From Vibrio coralliirubri (GTDB lineage: Bacteria; Pseudomonadota; Gammaproteobacteria; Enterobacterales; Vibrionaceae): a DNA stretch of 64,000 bases. Shown here piece after piece: positions 50,636 to 60,091 of this stretch. Below the pieces are notes generated by a model. That model was not told the DNA's origin. It worked only from the letters and a program-made list of their open reading frames with translations, and ran no database searches. A program made the translations under genes and the position numbers. The stretch is from NCBI RefSeq assembly GCF_024347375.1, contig NZ_AP025470.1:496001-560000 (forward strand). Direction: 5' to 3'. Position 1 is the stretch's first letter, and the number at the start of each line of letters is the position of its first letter.

Positions 50636-50665
50636 AAAAGCCGCTGATTCGTCAGCGGCTTTTTT
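50636..50665 (+). terminator. Intrinsic terminator after lpd
   Basis: AAAAGCCGCTGA and TCAGCGGCTTTTTT form a stem with a TTCG loop and T-run. Confidence 0.93.
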
Positions 50666-50821
50666 ATGTCTGAAGAAAAGAGTAGTAACGTTTCACTCCG
50701 AGATGCCAGTACGCTGCGCTTCGGGATGCGAAGAGATATTCCATTCTACAAAAAAGGGTTGACCCATTAGGCCTGATGTGACCCCATAAAAGTAGACACT
50801 TAATACAGAGCATTGAGTGTC

Positions 50822-51136
50822 ATGAAAGTAAAATCACAAAGACAATATACAGACGAATTTAAACGAGAAGCTGTTCAGCGATCTCTCGATTCTTCTGATA
50901 CCGTTAAGTCAGTAGCACTATCCTTAGGAATATCGCCGGTGCTACTTTCTAAATGGAGATGCCAAATGACATCGAAAAAGACTAACTCCCTCCCAATACC
51001 TAACCACGGCCCCGAAAAATCCTTTGCACAACTGGAGAAAGAGATCCGTCAATTGAAAAAGAAGCTTGAGATGGCAGAGCTGGAGAATGATTTCTTAAAG
51101 GAAGCGAAGGCTTTCTTCGACAGCCAAAAAGAATAA
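50822..51136 (+). CDS. IS3-family OrfA (helix-turn-helix)
   Basis: The 104-residue protein has the transposase_8 HTH domain (YTDEFKREAVQ, LGISPVLLSKWR) and a C-terminal coiled coil (about 65-98) for multimerisation. It recognises the element ends and is normally fused to OrfB by programmed -1 frameshifting. The A-run CCAAAAAGAA at 51124-51133, just before its stop, is the likely slip site. Confidence 0.9.
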   Translation: MKVKSQRQYTDEFKREAVQRSLDSSDTVKSVALSLGISPVLLSKWRCQMTSKKTNSLPIPNHGPEKSFAQLEKEIRQLKKKLEMAELENDFLKEAKAFFDSQKE

Positions 51137-51165
51137 GGTTCGAGTATATCCTTAAGAAGGCCAGT

Positions 51166-51993
51166 GTGAAGCTTCCTGTCATACGACTATGCCAATGGTT
51201 GGGTGTTTCTAAAGCGGGTTATTACAAGTGGCTAACAAGGAAACCATCGAAGCGAGAGACAGACAATGAGTCTTTAAGTCACTACTTGAGGAGAGAAAGC
51301 AAAGCTCAGTATTGTATTCCAGGCTATCGAAAGCTTTGGGAAGCAGCGGTCGCTAACGGCTTTATTTGTAATAAAAAGCGAGTACAGAGGCTTCTGCAGA
51401 ATATGGGCTATCGCTCTTGCGCGAGCAAGAAGCGATATGGACGAGCACCAAGACAAAATACGCTTATACCTGCCTATAACATTCTTGCCCGTCAATTTAA
51501 GGTGGATAAACCCGATCGAGTTTGGGTGTCAGATATAACTCAGGTGCGCTGTACTGATGGTTGGCAATACCTGTGCGTCGTCTTAGATTTGTTTTCACGC
51601 AAAGTGATTGGTTGGTCGACAAGTCGCATTAATAACGCAAAGTTAGTGCTAAGAAGCCTGAATAAGGCTTGGAAACAAAGGCAGCCCTTAGGTCACGAGC
51701 TTTTGTTTCACTCCGATCAAGGTATACAGTATCGAGCGTTGGAGACGATCCGTTGGCACCGTAAACGAAAGATTAAAGTCAGCATGTCGAGAAAAGGAAA
51801 CTGTTGGGACAACGCTTGTTCCGAAAGCTTCTTTGCGCAATATAAGAAAGAGTGGATGAACAACTTAGATCAGCTTTCACGACAAGAAATGACGATGCAG
51901 AGTCGAATTTATATCGATACCTATTATAATCCAGTAAGAAGACATGGGACTCTAGGTGGAGTGAGTCCCATGGACTTTGAACTAATCAACTAA
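51166..51993 (+). CDS. IS3-family OrfB transposase (DDE integrase domain)
   Basis: The 275 residues from GTG 51166 hold an HTH_21 region (YRKLWEAAVANGFICNKKRV) and an rve integrase core with the DDE triad in WVSDITQ, FHSDQG and CSESFFAQYKKEW; 35 residues separate the second Asp and the Glu, the standard spacing. The frame is open upstream across the orfA stop, so the active product is presumably the OrfAB fusion. It appears intact. Confidence 0.93.
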   Translation: MKLPVIRLCQWLGVSKAGYYKWLTRKPSKRETDNESLSHYLRRESKAQYCIPGYRKLWEAAVANGFICNKKRVQRLLQNMGYRSCASKKRYGRAPRQNTLIPAYNILARQFKVDKPDRVWVSDITQVRCTDGWQYLCVVLDLFSRKVIGWSTSRINNAKLVLRSLNKAWKQRQPLGHELLFHSDQGIQYRALETIRWHRKRKIKVSMSRKGNCWDNACSESFFAQYKKEWMNNLDQLSRQEMTMQSRIYIDTYYNPVRRHGTLGGVSPMDFELIN

Positions 51994-52029
51994 ACCCCTG
52001 TGTCTACTTTTTAGGGGCCATATCATTAC

Positions 52030-52099
52030 TCGAATCTCGAATCTCGAATCTCGAATCTCGAATCTCGAATCTCGAATCTCGAATCTCGAATCTCGAATC
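52030..52099. repeat. Ten tandem copies of the heptamer TCGAATC
   Basis: TCGAATC is repeated ten times without error over 70 bp. The array starts five bases after the IS right end, and its last base is part of the stop codon of the luxR-type gene (TAG on the minus strand at 52099-52101). Nothing in it codes. Confidence 0.97.
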
Positions 52100-52704
52100 T
52101 ACTTATAAATGCACAGCATGTTCAAGTAGCTATCCGTTAAGCTTGAAAGCTCTTCTGGCGTTTCTACACGTTTCGCTTGGATGAATAGCGAGTAGCAAAT
52201 GCCGTGGAATAGGTTCGCTAGATGTTTAGGATCGTGATCGTCGCAAACTTCGCCGCGTTCAATCGCTTTGCTAAACATGTTTTGTACTAACATTTGGTTA
52301 GTGCGGTTGGTGGTTACGAATAGCGGCCATACTTCATCACGAGTCGAAGCGCTCCATTCGAACCATACGTTTAACCAATGGCTATCTTGAGCCACTAACG
52401 TCACCATTTCAGTCGCAATATTATGTAGGTTTTGTTTTGCGTGAATATCCAGATCGATATTGTCTGAAAGGAAGTTAGAGAATTGGCGTACAACATGATT
52501 AAGCACTTCATCAACCAGATCTTCACGGGTAGGGAAGTAGTTAAATACCGTTGCGACAGACACCTGAGCGATGTCTGCAATATCAGCGTGTCCACCACGA
52601 CCGATACCGCGGCGAGAGAATACCTCAAGAGCGATTTCCATCAATTGAAGTTTTCTTTTTAAAGGTGAAAGCCTAGTTCTAGGTCTCTTAGATATTGAGT
52701 CCAT
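52099..52704 (-). CDS. luxR: Quorum-sensing master regulator, LuxR/HapR/OpaR type (TetR family)
   Basis: This is the Vibrio harveyi LuxR / V. cholerae HapR homologue (TetR family, not the V. fischeri LuxR), which switches genes for density-dependent behaviour. The 201-residue protein has the N-terminal TetR HTH (GRGGHADIADIAQVSVATVF, NYFPTREDLVDEVLNHVVRQ) and a C-terminal dimer/ligand domain (WFEWSASTRDEVWPLFVTTN, NMLCIYK). It stops at LCIYK, slightly shorter than V. harveyi LuxR as I recall it, exactly where the heptamer array begins. AAGGA precedes the ATG. It is divergent from hpt, as hapR is in V. cholerae. The symbol could equally be opaR, smcR or hapR. Confidence 0.94.
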   Translation of the reverse strand: MDSISKRPRTRLSPLKRKLQLMEIALEVFSRRGIGRGGHADIADIAQVSVATVFNYFPTREDLVDEVLNHVVRQFSNFLSDNIDLDIHAKQNLHNIATEMVTLVAQDSHWLNVWFEWSASTRDEVWPLFVTTNRTNQMLVQNMFSKAIERGEVCDDHDPKHLANLFHGICYSLFIQAKRVETPEELSSLTDSYLNMLCIYK

Positions 52705-53040
52705 TTTATTTTCCTTGCCAACGAAATTTTTATATTAATGATTTTATTATTATTTAAGCAAGATGAGTGTAATGGTGCATATGCGAATGGTCAATCCTTT
52801 CAGCTTGTTTTATAGACAGTTACATCAAACTTGATACATAAAGCGTGATCAGCATTGATGTGAAAGGAGACGAGTATTGGATAAGGCACCAGCGCACATT
52901 TCGTTGAGAATCTGACAGTAAATTCGAACCATAAGGTGGTGTGGGTATTTGAGCAGTGCTAGACTTACGCACAAAATTGAGCGACACAACTGACGAAACT
53001 GTCAACATTCGTCGCAATCACCAAATAGAATGAGAGCAGT
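52705..53040. other. Divergent luxR-hpt control region
   Basis: This 336-bp gap has no gene. Next to luxR it is very AT-rich; 52732-52751 (TATTAATGATTTTATTATTA) weakly resembles the LuxR-type operator TATTGATA-N-TATCAATA, fitting the known autorepression of these regulators. The match is poor, so this is only a suggestion. A promoter for hpt could not be fixed. Confidence 0.4.
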
Positions 53041-53571
53041 ATGAAGCATACAGTTGAAGTCATGATCTCTGAGCAAGAAGTTCAGGATCGAGTGAACGAA
53101 CTAGGCAAACAGATCACGGAACACTACAACGGTAGTGAAGATCTAGTTTTAGTTGGCTTATTGCGTGGATCTTTTGTCTTTATGGCAGATCTTGCTCGTG
53201 CTATCGATTTAACTCACCAAGTTGATTTCATGACCGCGTCTAGCTACGGCAACGGCATGGAAAGCTCACGTGATGTTCGTATTTTGAAAGACCTTGATGA
53301 TGATATCCAAGGTAAAGACGTTCTACTTGTAGAAGATATTATCGATACAGGTAACACGCTGACTAAAGTAAAAGAGATTCTGAGCCTACGTGGTCCTAAG
53401 TCTATCGAAATTTGTACGCTACTAGACAAGCCTTCTCGCCGTGAAGTGACAGTAGATACAAAATGGATTGGTTTTGAAATCCCAGACGAGTTTGTTGTTG
53501 GTGTTGGTATCGACTACGCACAAAAATATCGTCACCTACCGTACATCGGTAAGGTAGTACCTCAAGAGTAA
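53041..53571 (+). CDS. hpt: Hypoxanthine phosphoribosyltransferase
   Basis: Hpt salvages hypoxanthine (and guanine) with PRPP to the nucleotides. The 176-residue protein has the PRPP-binding motif [29 protein letters not shown] and [11 protein letters not shown]. The hpt-can-yadGH-pan order is shared with E. coli. Confidence 0.97.
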   Translation: MKHTVEVMISEQEVQDRVNELGKQITEHYNGSEDLVLVGLLRGSFVFMADLARAIDLTHQVDFMTASSYGNGMESSRDVRILKDLDDDIQGKDVLLVEDIIDTGNTLTKVKEILSLRGPKSIEICTLLDKPSRREVTVDTKWIGFEIPDEFVVGVGIDYAQKYRHLPYIGKVVPQE

Positions 53572-53599
53572 TCATTACGCTTGTGGTTTAGAAGTCATT

Positions 53600-53627
53600 A
53601 AAAAGCCCGCATCAGCGGGCTTTTTGT
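53600..53627 (+). terminator. Bidirectional terminator between hpt and can
   Basis: AAAAGCCCGC and GCGGGCTTTT form a perfect stem with an ATCA loop, with T-runs on both strands. Confidence 0.92.
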
Positions 53628-53644
53628 ATATATGACGGAACGGG

Positions 53645-54313
53645 TTAGCTTTGTTGACTAAGAAGAGGCGTCGTTAAGATCTTGTTTAATGCATCTAAGT
53701 GACTGTTCTCTAGAGTATCGTTACTTGAGCAACGTACGCCAAGGTCCTGCAGCTTGCCATCGCCAATACCATAAACCACACCGTGGATTTCAACGTCTTG
53801 GCCACGCTCCCACGCATTCTGCATAATGGTTGAGTTGCCTAGGTTATAAACCTGTTCTGCGACGTTAATTTCGCACAACTTGTCACCCCATTGCTCACGA
53901 GGAAGCCCCTCGATTTGCTTACGGTATTTTAGGTAATTGTCACGGATGTGAAGTAACCAGTTGTTGATAAGACCAAGTTTAGGGTTATCAATCGCCGCGT
54001 TAACACCGCCACAGCCATAGTGACCGCAGACAATGATGTGTTTAACTTTGAGTACATCGACGGCGTACTGTACCACTGAGAGGCAGTTTAGGTCGGTATG
54101 AACCACTTGGTTCGCCACATTTCGGTGAACAAACAGTTCGCCAGAATACAAACCAGTGAGACGCTCGGCCGGAACACGGCTATCTGAGCAGCCAATCCAT
54201 AGAAAACCAGGGCTTTGACCCTCTTCAAGCGTTGTAAAATACTCAGGTCGTTGAGATCGAATTTCTTCTGACCATTTAGAGTTGTTTTCAAAAAGCTGTT
54301 TAATCTCTGGCAT
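53645..54313 (-). CDS. can: Beta-carbonic anhydrase
   Basis: Can interconverts CO2 and bicarbonate, needed for growth in air. The 222-residue protein has the zinc ligands in [11 protein letters not shown] (Cys and Asp) and CGHYGCGGV (His and Cys), all present. It converges with hpt and is divergent from the SulP transporter gene, which may also handle bicarbonate. Confidence 0.97.
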   Translation of the reverse strand: MPEIKQLFENNSKWSEEIRSQRPEYFTTLEEGQSPGFLWIGCSDSRVPAERLTGLYSGELFVHRNVANQVVHTDLNCLSVVQYAVDVLKVKHIIVCGHYGCGGVNAAIDNPKLGLINNWLLHIRDNYLKYRKQIEGLPREQWGDKLCEINVAEQVYNLGNSTIMQNAWERGQDVEIHGVVYGIGDGKLQDLGVRCSSNDTLENSHLDALNKILTTPLLSQQS

Positions 54314-54557
54314 TTTGCGTCTTACATCCCTTAATTAAGAATCTCAACTATACACAATGTTACAAATTCAATCTCGTAAAAACTGTGTCAAATAGTACTC
54401 ATCTGACGTGTACTCGTCGTTAAAATCATTAACTTAGCGTAGAAGCTATGATCTGGTTATAAGACATTAATGATGTGATTGAATTAACACTTTCTGAACA
54501 CTTGATACATTTGTTAAAGTGATAAGGTTTGTCATTTCATCATCAGGAAGGTGTGTT

Positions 54558-56231
54558 TTGTTTGGAAGTCGTTTTACGGATATCAATCTCAAAGGGGACA
54601 TGTTTGGTGGTGTTACTACAGCCATCATTTCATTACCTTTAGCATTGGCATTTGGTGTTGCTTCTGGTGCGGGCGCGGAAGCTGGCCTTTGGGGCGCCAT
54701 CATGGTTGGCCTATTTGCTGCATTGTTTGGTGGCTCGAGCAGCCTGATCTCTGAACCGACCGGCCCGATGACGGTGATCATGACAGCCGTAATGACCAGT
54801 ATGGTCGCGAAATACCCTGAAACTGGCATGGCAATGACCTTCACAGTCGTGATGATGGCAGGTGCATTTCAGATATTGCTTGGCACGTTAAAGCTCGGAA
54901 AATACGTTACTTTGATGCCATATAGCGTGATCTCCGGATTTATGTCGGGTATTGGCGTTATTCTAATTATTTTGCAGCTATCCCCTTTATTAGGACACGC
55001 CGCACCTTCTGGTGGGGTAATAGGTACGCTATCTGCACTTCCTGATACGCTAGCAAACTTAAAAGTGAGTGAACTGTTTTTAGGTGCATTGACGCTCGGT
55101 ATTCTTTTTGGCTTCCCCGCTAAGTATCGTAAGTATGTACCCGCACAACTTGTCGCGTTAGTGGCTGTGACGCTCTTGTCCGTCATTATTTTTGATACCG
55201 ACTCTATTCGCCGTATTGGTGAAATCCCAGCTGGTTTGCCTTCTCTCGTTATTCCTACGATCAGCGCAGAACAGTTCACGACCATGGTTATCGATGCCTT
55301 GGTGCTTGGTACATTAGGTTGTATTGATACGCTTTTGACCGCGGTTATCGGAGATTCACTGACTCGTAAAGAGCATGACTCAGACAAAGAGCTTCGTGGC
55401 CAAGGCATTGCCAATATGATCTCTGGCCTGTTTGGTGCGCTACCTGGTGCGGGCGCCACTATGGGTACCGTAACGAATATTCAGGTGGGAGCGCGTTCTC
55501 CGCTTTCAGGTGTTATTCGAGCCTTAGTACTTGCGCTAGTGGTATTGGTTGCGGGTGGCTTAACAGAACCGATTCCTATGGCAGTGCTGGCTGGTATCGC
55601 GATGTATGTTGGTTTCAATATCCTAGATTGGAGTTTTATCCAGCGCGCGCACAAGGTCAGCTATGCCGGCATGGGCGTGATGTACGGCGTGATGCTACTG
55701 ACTGTGTTTGTCGACTTGATTATTGCCGTTGGACTGGGCGTGTTTATCTCGAACATTCTGATTATTGAAAGATTGAGCCGAGAGCAAGCCAGACAAGTTA
55801 AGGCGATCAGTGATGGTGATGATGAAGACGATATCCCATTGACCGATAGCGAACGTCAGTTACTCGATAGTGCCAATGGTAAGGTGCTGTTCTTCTATCT
55901 TTCTGGGCCGATGATATTCAGCGTTTCAAAGGCAATTTCACGCCAGCACTCAAGTATTTCTGACTATGAAGCGATGATTCTAGACCTGACAGATGTCCCT
56001 ATGATTGATGTCACTGTTGGTCTTGCGCTAGAGAATGCGATTAAAGATGCATTGGATGCGCAGTGTGAGGTGTACCTGCTGTGTCCTAATGAGAATACTC
56101 GTCAGCAACTAGAGAAGTTCCACGTGATTGACCTAGTGCCGGAATCCAACACTTATCGATTCAGATATGAAGCCCTGACGGCAGCAACAAGCTATGTCGA
56201 CAGAGATGAGCATCAATTTGAGTCAGTTTAA
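54558..56231 (+). CDS. SulP/SLC26 family anion transporter with STAS domain
   Basis: A 557-residue inner-membrane transporter with about ten to twelve membrane segments and a C-terminal STAS domain (about 440-545; AMILDLTDVPMIDVTVGLAL). Typical motifs are ISLPLALAFGVASGAG, SSSLISEPTGPMTV and GQGIANMISGLFGALPGAG. I chose TTG 54558 because AGGAAGGTG lies just before it. Family members carry sulfate, bicarbonate or dicarboxylates. The position divergent from carbonic anhydrase makes bicarbonate an attractive guess, not shown by sequence. Confidence 0.88.
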   Translation: MFGSRFTDINLKGDMFGGVTTAIISLPLALAFGVASGAGAEAGLWGAIMVGLFAALFGGSSSLISEPTGPMTVIMTAVMTSMVAKYPETGMAMTFTVVMMAGAFQILLGTLKLGKYVTLMPYSVISGFMSGIGVILIILQLSPLLGHAAPSGGVIGTLSALPDTLANLKVSELFLGALTLGILFGFPAKYRKYVPAQLVALVAVTLLSVIIFDTDSIRRIGEIPAGLPSLVIPTISAEQFTTMVIDALVLGTLGCIDTLLTAVIGDSLTRKEHDSDKELRGQGIANMISGLFGALPGAGATMGTVTNIQVGARSPLSGVIRALVLALVVLVAGGLTEPIPMAVLAGIAMYVGFNILDWSFIQRAHKVSYAGMGVMYGVMLLTVFVDLIIAVGLGVFISNILIIERLSREQARQVKAISDGDDEDDIPLTDSERQLLDSANGKVLFFYLSGPMIFSVSKAISRQHSSISDYEAMILDLTDVPMIDVTVGLALENAIKDALDAQCEVYLLCPNENTRQQLEKFHVIDLVPESNTYRFRYEALTAATSYVDRDEHQFESV

Positions 56232-56580
56232 TTTTCAGTAACAAGCGAACATGAATGAGCTGATATGAATAATCTAATATGAATAAGCTATAGACGCTCA
56301 CTTCAAGACTGATCATTAATGCCGTTAAGTGAATAACTTAGCGGCATTTTTATATTTATTGAACGTTGATTTAGTCTTCACGTAGCCAAGACGTTTATTT
56401 GTTTTCGAAAGAAACTCTCACACGATATTTGTATTAATCGTCAATCAACGATAAACTTGTTTGCAAAATGGCCGAGTAAACAAGTTTGGGTTAGTTTTCT
56501 GCTAGCTCGTTTTAAGCATTACTCTCTTCCTCAAGCTCGGTCGTCTACATCTTATCTATAGCAAATGGCAGTCTATCTCT
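56232..56580. other. Gap between the SulP gene and yadG
   Basis: 349 bp without a gene. It holds one clear terminator (56318-56351) and then AT-rich sequence that must carry the yadGH promoter. I saw no strong -35/-10 pair. Confidence 0.5.
56318..56351 (+). terminator. Intrinsic terminator after the SulP gene
   Basis: AATGCCGTTAAGT and ACTTAGCGGCATT form a 13-bp stem (one G-T pair) around GAATA, followed by TTTTTAT. Confidence 0.88.
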
Positions 56581-57498
56581 ATGTATGCATTAGAAATTGA
56601 GCAATTAAGAAAAACTTATGCTGGGGGCTTCGAGGCTCTGAAGGGCGTTAGTTTACAAGTAGAAAAAGGCGACTTTTACGCACTACTTGGTCCAAATGGT
56701 GCGGGTAAATCAACCACTATTGGTGTTATCTCTTCACTGGTAAATAAAACGTCGGGCAAGGTTAAAGTGTTCGGCTACGACATTGATACCGATCTGGAGT
56801 TGGCGAAGCAGAACTTAGGCCTTGTACCTCAAGAGTTTAACTTTAACCCGTTTGAGACCGTTGAACAGATCGTGCTGCAACAAGCGGGTTATTACGGCGT
56901 GCCAAAAGCTTTGGCGAAAGAGCGAGCGAAAAAGTACCTATCTCAACTCGATTTGTGGGAAAAGCGTGGCGAACGTGCGCGTAACTTGTCTGGTGGTATG
57001 AAGCGTCGTTTGATGATCGCGCGTGCATTGATGCATGAACCTCATTTGTTGATCCTTGATGAACCAACGGCAGGCGTTGATATTGAACTGCGTCGTTCAA
57101 TGTGGGAATTCCTAAAAGAGATCAATGAGAAGCAGGGCATTACCATTATCTTGACCACGCACTACCTAGAAGAAGCAGAAATGCTGTGTCGCAACATTGG
57201 TATCATCAATCGCGGTGAGCTGATTGAGAACACAACAATGAAAGCGCTGTTGGGTAAATTGAGTGCTGAGACCTTTATTTTGGATCTGGAAGAGGGTACG
57301 ACTGAACCTAAGCTTGAAGGCGTGAATAGCCAAGTGATGGTCAATGGTTCGCTAGAAATCGAAATCGACAAGAACCTAGGTTTGAATACCATCTTTGCTC
57401 AATTGAGCGAGCAACAGGTTAAAGTCCTCTCTATGCGTAACAAAGCAAACCGTCTAGAAGAGCTATTTGTGAGTATCGTCCGTGAGGGGAGTAAATAA
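56581..57498 (+). CDS. yadG: ABC exporter ATP-binding protein, YadG type
   Basis: The 305-residue ATPase has Walker A LGPNGAGKSTTIGVI, the signature NLSGGMKRRLMIARAL, Walker B LLILDEPTAGVD and the switch TTHYLEEAE, and a C-terminal extension typical of ABC-2 exporters. With yadH it forms an ABC-2 type exporter; the substrate is unknown. Only one base separates it from the yadH ATG. Confidence 0.93.
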   Translation: MYALEIEQLRKTYAGGFEALKGVSLQVEKGDFYALLGPNGAGKSTTIGVISSLVNKTSGKVKVFGYDIDTDLELAKQNLGLVPQEFNFNPFETVEQIVLQQAGYYGVPKALAKERAKKYLSQLDLWEKRGERARNLSGGMKRRLMIARALMHEPHLLILDEPTAGVDIELRRSMWEFLKEINEKQGITIILTTHYLEEAEMLCRNIGIINRGELIENTTMKALLGKLSAETFILDLEEGTTEPKLEGVNSQVMVNGSLEIEIDKNLGLNTIFAQLSEQQVKVLSMRNKANRLEELFVSIVREGSK

Positions 57499-57499
57499 T

Positions 57500-58270
57500 A
57501 TGTACAGCCTATATTGGACAGCTTTTTGCAGTTTGTTGACCAAAGAGATCAATCGCTTTACTCGTATCTGGGTGCAAACTCTGGTGCCGCCAGCGATTAC
57601 CATGACGCTTTACTTCATCATCTTCGGTAACCTGATTGGTGCTCGTATTGGTGAAATGAACGGCTTCAGTTATATGGAATACATTGTTCCTGGCCTGATC
57701 ATGATGTCGGTGATCACCAACTCATATTCGAATGTGGCCTCGTCATTTTTTAGTGCTAAGTTCCAGAAGAACATTGAAGAGTTGCTTGTAGCTCCGGTTC
57801 CTAACTACGTGATTATCGCCGGCTTCGTAATGGGTGGTGTGGTTCGTGGCTTGTTAGTGGGCACCATAGTAACCTTCGTGTCGTTGTTCTTTGTCGACTT
57901 ACAAGTTGACCATTGGGGCGTGATCATTGCGACGGTATTTTTAACATCAGTTGTGTTCGCTTTGGGTGGCTTGATTAACGCGGTATTCGCACGCACCTTT
58001 GATGATATATCTATTATCCCAACCTTTATCTTAACGCCGCTGACGTACCTTGGTGGTGTGTTCTACTCGATCAGTCTATTGCCTGAATTCTGGCAAGGTG
58101 TATCGAAGTTGAACCCTATCGTGTACATGGTTAACGCGTTCAGATATGGCTTCTTGGGTGTGTCTGATGTGGGTATCGTGACGTCGTTTGGCGTACTAGG
58201 CGTGTTTATCGTGCTGTTGTATGGCATTGCACACTACTTAGTGACAAAGGGTATCGGCTTACGTAGCTAA
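57500..58270 (+). CDS. yadH: ABC-2 type exporter permease, YadH type
   Basis: The 256-residue membrane protein has six membrane segments and the ABC-2 signature region around FTRIWVQTLVPPAITMTLYF and PLTYLGGVFYSISLLPEFWQ. ATG 57500 follows the yadG stop by one base and uses GGGGAG inside the end of yadG, so the two are coupled. Substrate unknown. Confidence 0.93.
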   Translation: MYSLYWTAFCSLLTKEINRFTRIWVQTLVPPAITMTLYFIIFGNLIGARIGEMNGFSYMEYIVPGLIMMSVITNSYSNVASSFFSAKFQKNIEELLVAPVPNYVIIAGFVMGGVVRGLLVGTIVTFVSLFFVDLQVDHWGVIIATVFLTSVVFALGGLINAVFARTFDDISIIPTFILTPLTYLGGVFYSISLLPEFWQGVSKLNPIVYMVNAFRYGFLGVSDVGIVTSFGVLGVFIVLLYGIAHYLVTKGIGLRS

Positions 58271-58299
58271 CCTTTGGTTCATCTAAGTAACAGGTAAAG

Positions 58300-58331
58300 A
58301 AAAAGGTCGATATAACATCGACCTTTTTTAT
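58300..58331 (+). terminator. Bidirectional terminator between yadH and panC
   Basis: AAAAGGTCGAT and ATCGACCTTTT form a perfect 11-bp stem around ATAAC; A-run and T-run allow use from both strands. Confidence 0.9.
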
Positions 58332-58375
58332 GTTTTGCGTTTGGTGTTTTTGTTTGCGTTAAGAGCAGAAGCCGA

Positions 58376-59266
58376 CTATTCAGTCACTTCTTCTTTCACT
58401 TCTTCTTTGGTTTCCGTTACCAAATCGAGAACTTGGTTATCGATAAGACGGGTCTTACCTAGGAAAGCCGACATTAGAATCACTGCTTGAGTTGATTCTG
58501 AAGTGATTGCTTGCAGAGTCTTAGCATCACAAATGAAGATCTCATCTGGTTGAAGATCTGCAGCGCGCAGCTGGTCAGTTGCATCTTCAATCACTGATGC
58601 GTAATCATCACGACCACCACGAATAGCACTGCTGATCCAGCGCATAGTGCGCGCTAGAACGGGCGCTCGTTGGCGCTCGTCAATGGTGAGGTTGCTATTA
58701 CGAGAGCTCATTGCCAAACCATCCATTTCACGAACGGTTGCAACGCCGACAACTTCAATGTCTAACGCTAAATCAGTGGTCATCTGGCGAATAACAGCAA
58801 GTTGCTGAAAGTCTTTCTCGCCGAAGCATGCAAAGTCTGGCTGAACGATATTAAACAGTTTAGTGACAATGGTTGATACACCACGGAAGTGACCTGGACG
58901 AGAGGCACCTTCAAGCATGTGAGATATGCCAGGGACCTCAACAAACGTCTGCTTGTCTAATCCATCTGGGTACATCACCTCTGGCGTTGGTGTAAATACT
59001 AGCTCAACACCTTCACCTGTTAGCTTGCTTAAATCTGCTTCTAACGTGCGAGGGTAGTTGTTTAGGTCGTCGGCACGGTCAAACTGCATTGGGTTTACAA
59101 AGATGCTTACCACAACGATGTCGGCCAGTTCACGAGCTTTCTTTACCAGAGTTAGGTGGCCTTCATGCAGGTTTCCCATAGTCGGTACAAAAGCAACCGT
59201 ACGTCCATCACGCTTAAACTGTTTAATCTGCTCACGAAGAGCCGCTATTTCAGCAAAAGTTTGCAT
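58376..59266 (-). CDS. panC: Pantothenate synthetase
   Basis: PanC joins pantoate and beta-alanine to pantothenate with ATP. The 296-residue protein has [16 protein letters not shown] (HIGH-like), [23 protein letters not shown] and MSSRNSNL. The C-terminal tail is a run of Glu/Val/Thr ([12 protein letters not shown]). It is eight bp after panB. The panD gene is not in this window. Confidence 0.97.
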   Translation of the reverse strand: MQTFAEIAALREQIKQFKRDGRTVAFVPTMGNLHEGHLTLVKKARELADIVVVSIFVNPMQFDRADDLNNYPRTLEADLSKLTGEGVELVFTPTPEVMYPDGLDKQTFVEVPGISHMLEGASRPGHFRGVSTIVTKLFNIVQPDFACFGEKDFQQLAVIRQMTTDLALDIEVVGVATVREMDGLAMSSRNSNLTIDERQRAPVLARTMRWISSAIRGGRDDYASVIEDATDQLRAADLQPDEIFICDAKTLQAITSESTQAVILMSAFLGKTRLIDNQVLDLVTETKEEVKEEVTE

Positions 59267-59274
59267 ACTTACTC

Positions 59275-60069
59275 CTAAGCGATTGTATGAGCTTCATCAG
59301 GGAAGCGCGCGCTCTCTACTTCTTCTTTGTATAGAGCTACTGCCTTACGCATATCACCTGTCTCTGCTAGGAAATTCTTAGAGAACTTCGGCATGTAGTT
59401 CGCAGAAATACCGAACATGTCATGCATAACCAAGATCTGACCATCGGTAACATTACCTGCACCGATACCGATAACCGGTACGTCACAAGCTTCTGTAATT
59501 CGTTTTGCCAATGAAGCTGGCACACATTCAAGTAGAACGATTTGAGCGCCTGCGTTTTGCAGTGCTAACGCGTCAGCAACCATTTTATCGGCTTGCTCGT
59601 CGTCACGACCTTGAATCTTGTAACCACCAAAAATGTTCACAGACTGGGGCGTTAAGCCTAAGTGTGCACATACTGGTACTGCACGTTCTGTTAGCATCTT
59701 CACAGTATCAACCAACCAGCTTCCGCCTTCGATTTTTACCATGTTCGCACCAGCACGCATCAAAGTCGCTGAGCTCTCACAAGCTTGCTCAGGCGTTGCG
59801 TAGCTCATGAAAGGCAAGTCAGCCATAAGCAGACAATTTGGGCTACCAGCACGCACTGAGCGAGTATGGTAAGCAATGTCTTCAACGGTTACTGGTAATG
59901 TATCGTTATGGCCTTGTAAAACCATACCCAGTGAATCACCGACAAGCAGAACTGGCATTTCTTGGCTTTCGAATAATTGAGCAAAGCTCGCATCATAAGC
60001 TGTCGAAGTCGCGAATTTACGGCCTTCACGTTTGCATTTGATCAGGTCGTTAATGGTTACTTTTTTCAT
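59275..60069 (-). CDS. panB: 3-methyl-2-oxobutanoate hydroxymethyltransferase
   Basis: PanB makes ketopantoate from ketoisovalerate and methylene-tetrahydrofolate. The 264-residue protein has [46 protein letters not shown] and VIGIGAG. It leads into panC in one operon. Confidence 0.97.
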   Translation of the reverse strand: MKKVTINDLIKCKREGRKFATSTAYDASFAQLFESQEMPVLLVGDSLGMVLQGHNDTLPVTVEDIAYHTRSVRAGSPNCLLMADLPFMSYATPEQACESSATLMRAGANMVKIEGGSWLVDTVKMLTERAVPVCAHLGLTPQSVNIFGGYKIQGRDDEQADKMVADALALQNAGAQIVLLECVPASLAKRITEACDVPVIGIGAGNVTDGQILVMHDMFGISANYMPKFSKNFLAETGDMRKAVALYKEEVESARFPDEAHTIA

Positions 60070-60091
60070 TGGTTTTCCTTAATGCGCTTGG

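Larger units (their letters stand above)
50774..52025 (+). mobile_element. Complete IS3-family insertion sequence, 1252 bp
   Basis: The ends are 25-bp imperfect inverted repeats (50774-50798 and 52001-52025) that match at 21 of 25 positions and show the TGA...TCA tips of IS3 elements. Inside are orfA and orfB in the -1 relation, with an intact DDE triad. The 3 bp flanking the ends (GCC and TTA) do not match, so no target duplication is seen. The element lies in the intergenic region between lpd and the luxR-type gene and interrupts no coding sequence. Confidence 0.93.

Noticed and set aside
50774..50798. IS left end at 50779 instead of 50774
   Set aside because: Extending both ends by five bases gives TGA...TCA tips and further matching bases, the normal form for IS3 elements.
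52030..52099. Heptamer array as a CRISPR
   Set aside because: The unit is 7 bp with no spacers, and there are no cas genes; it is a simple tandem repeat.
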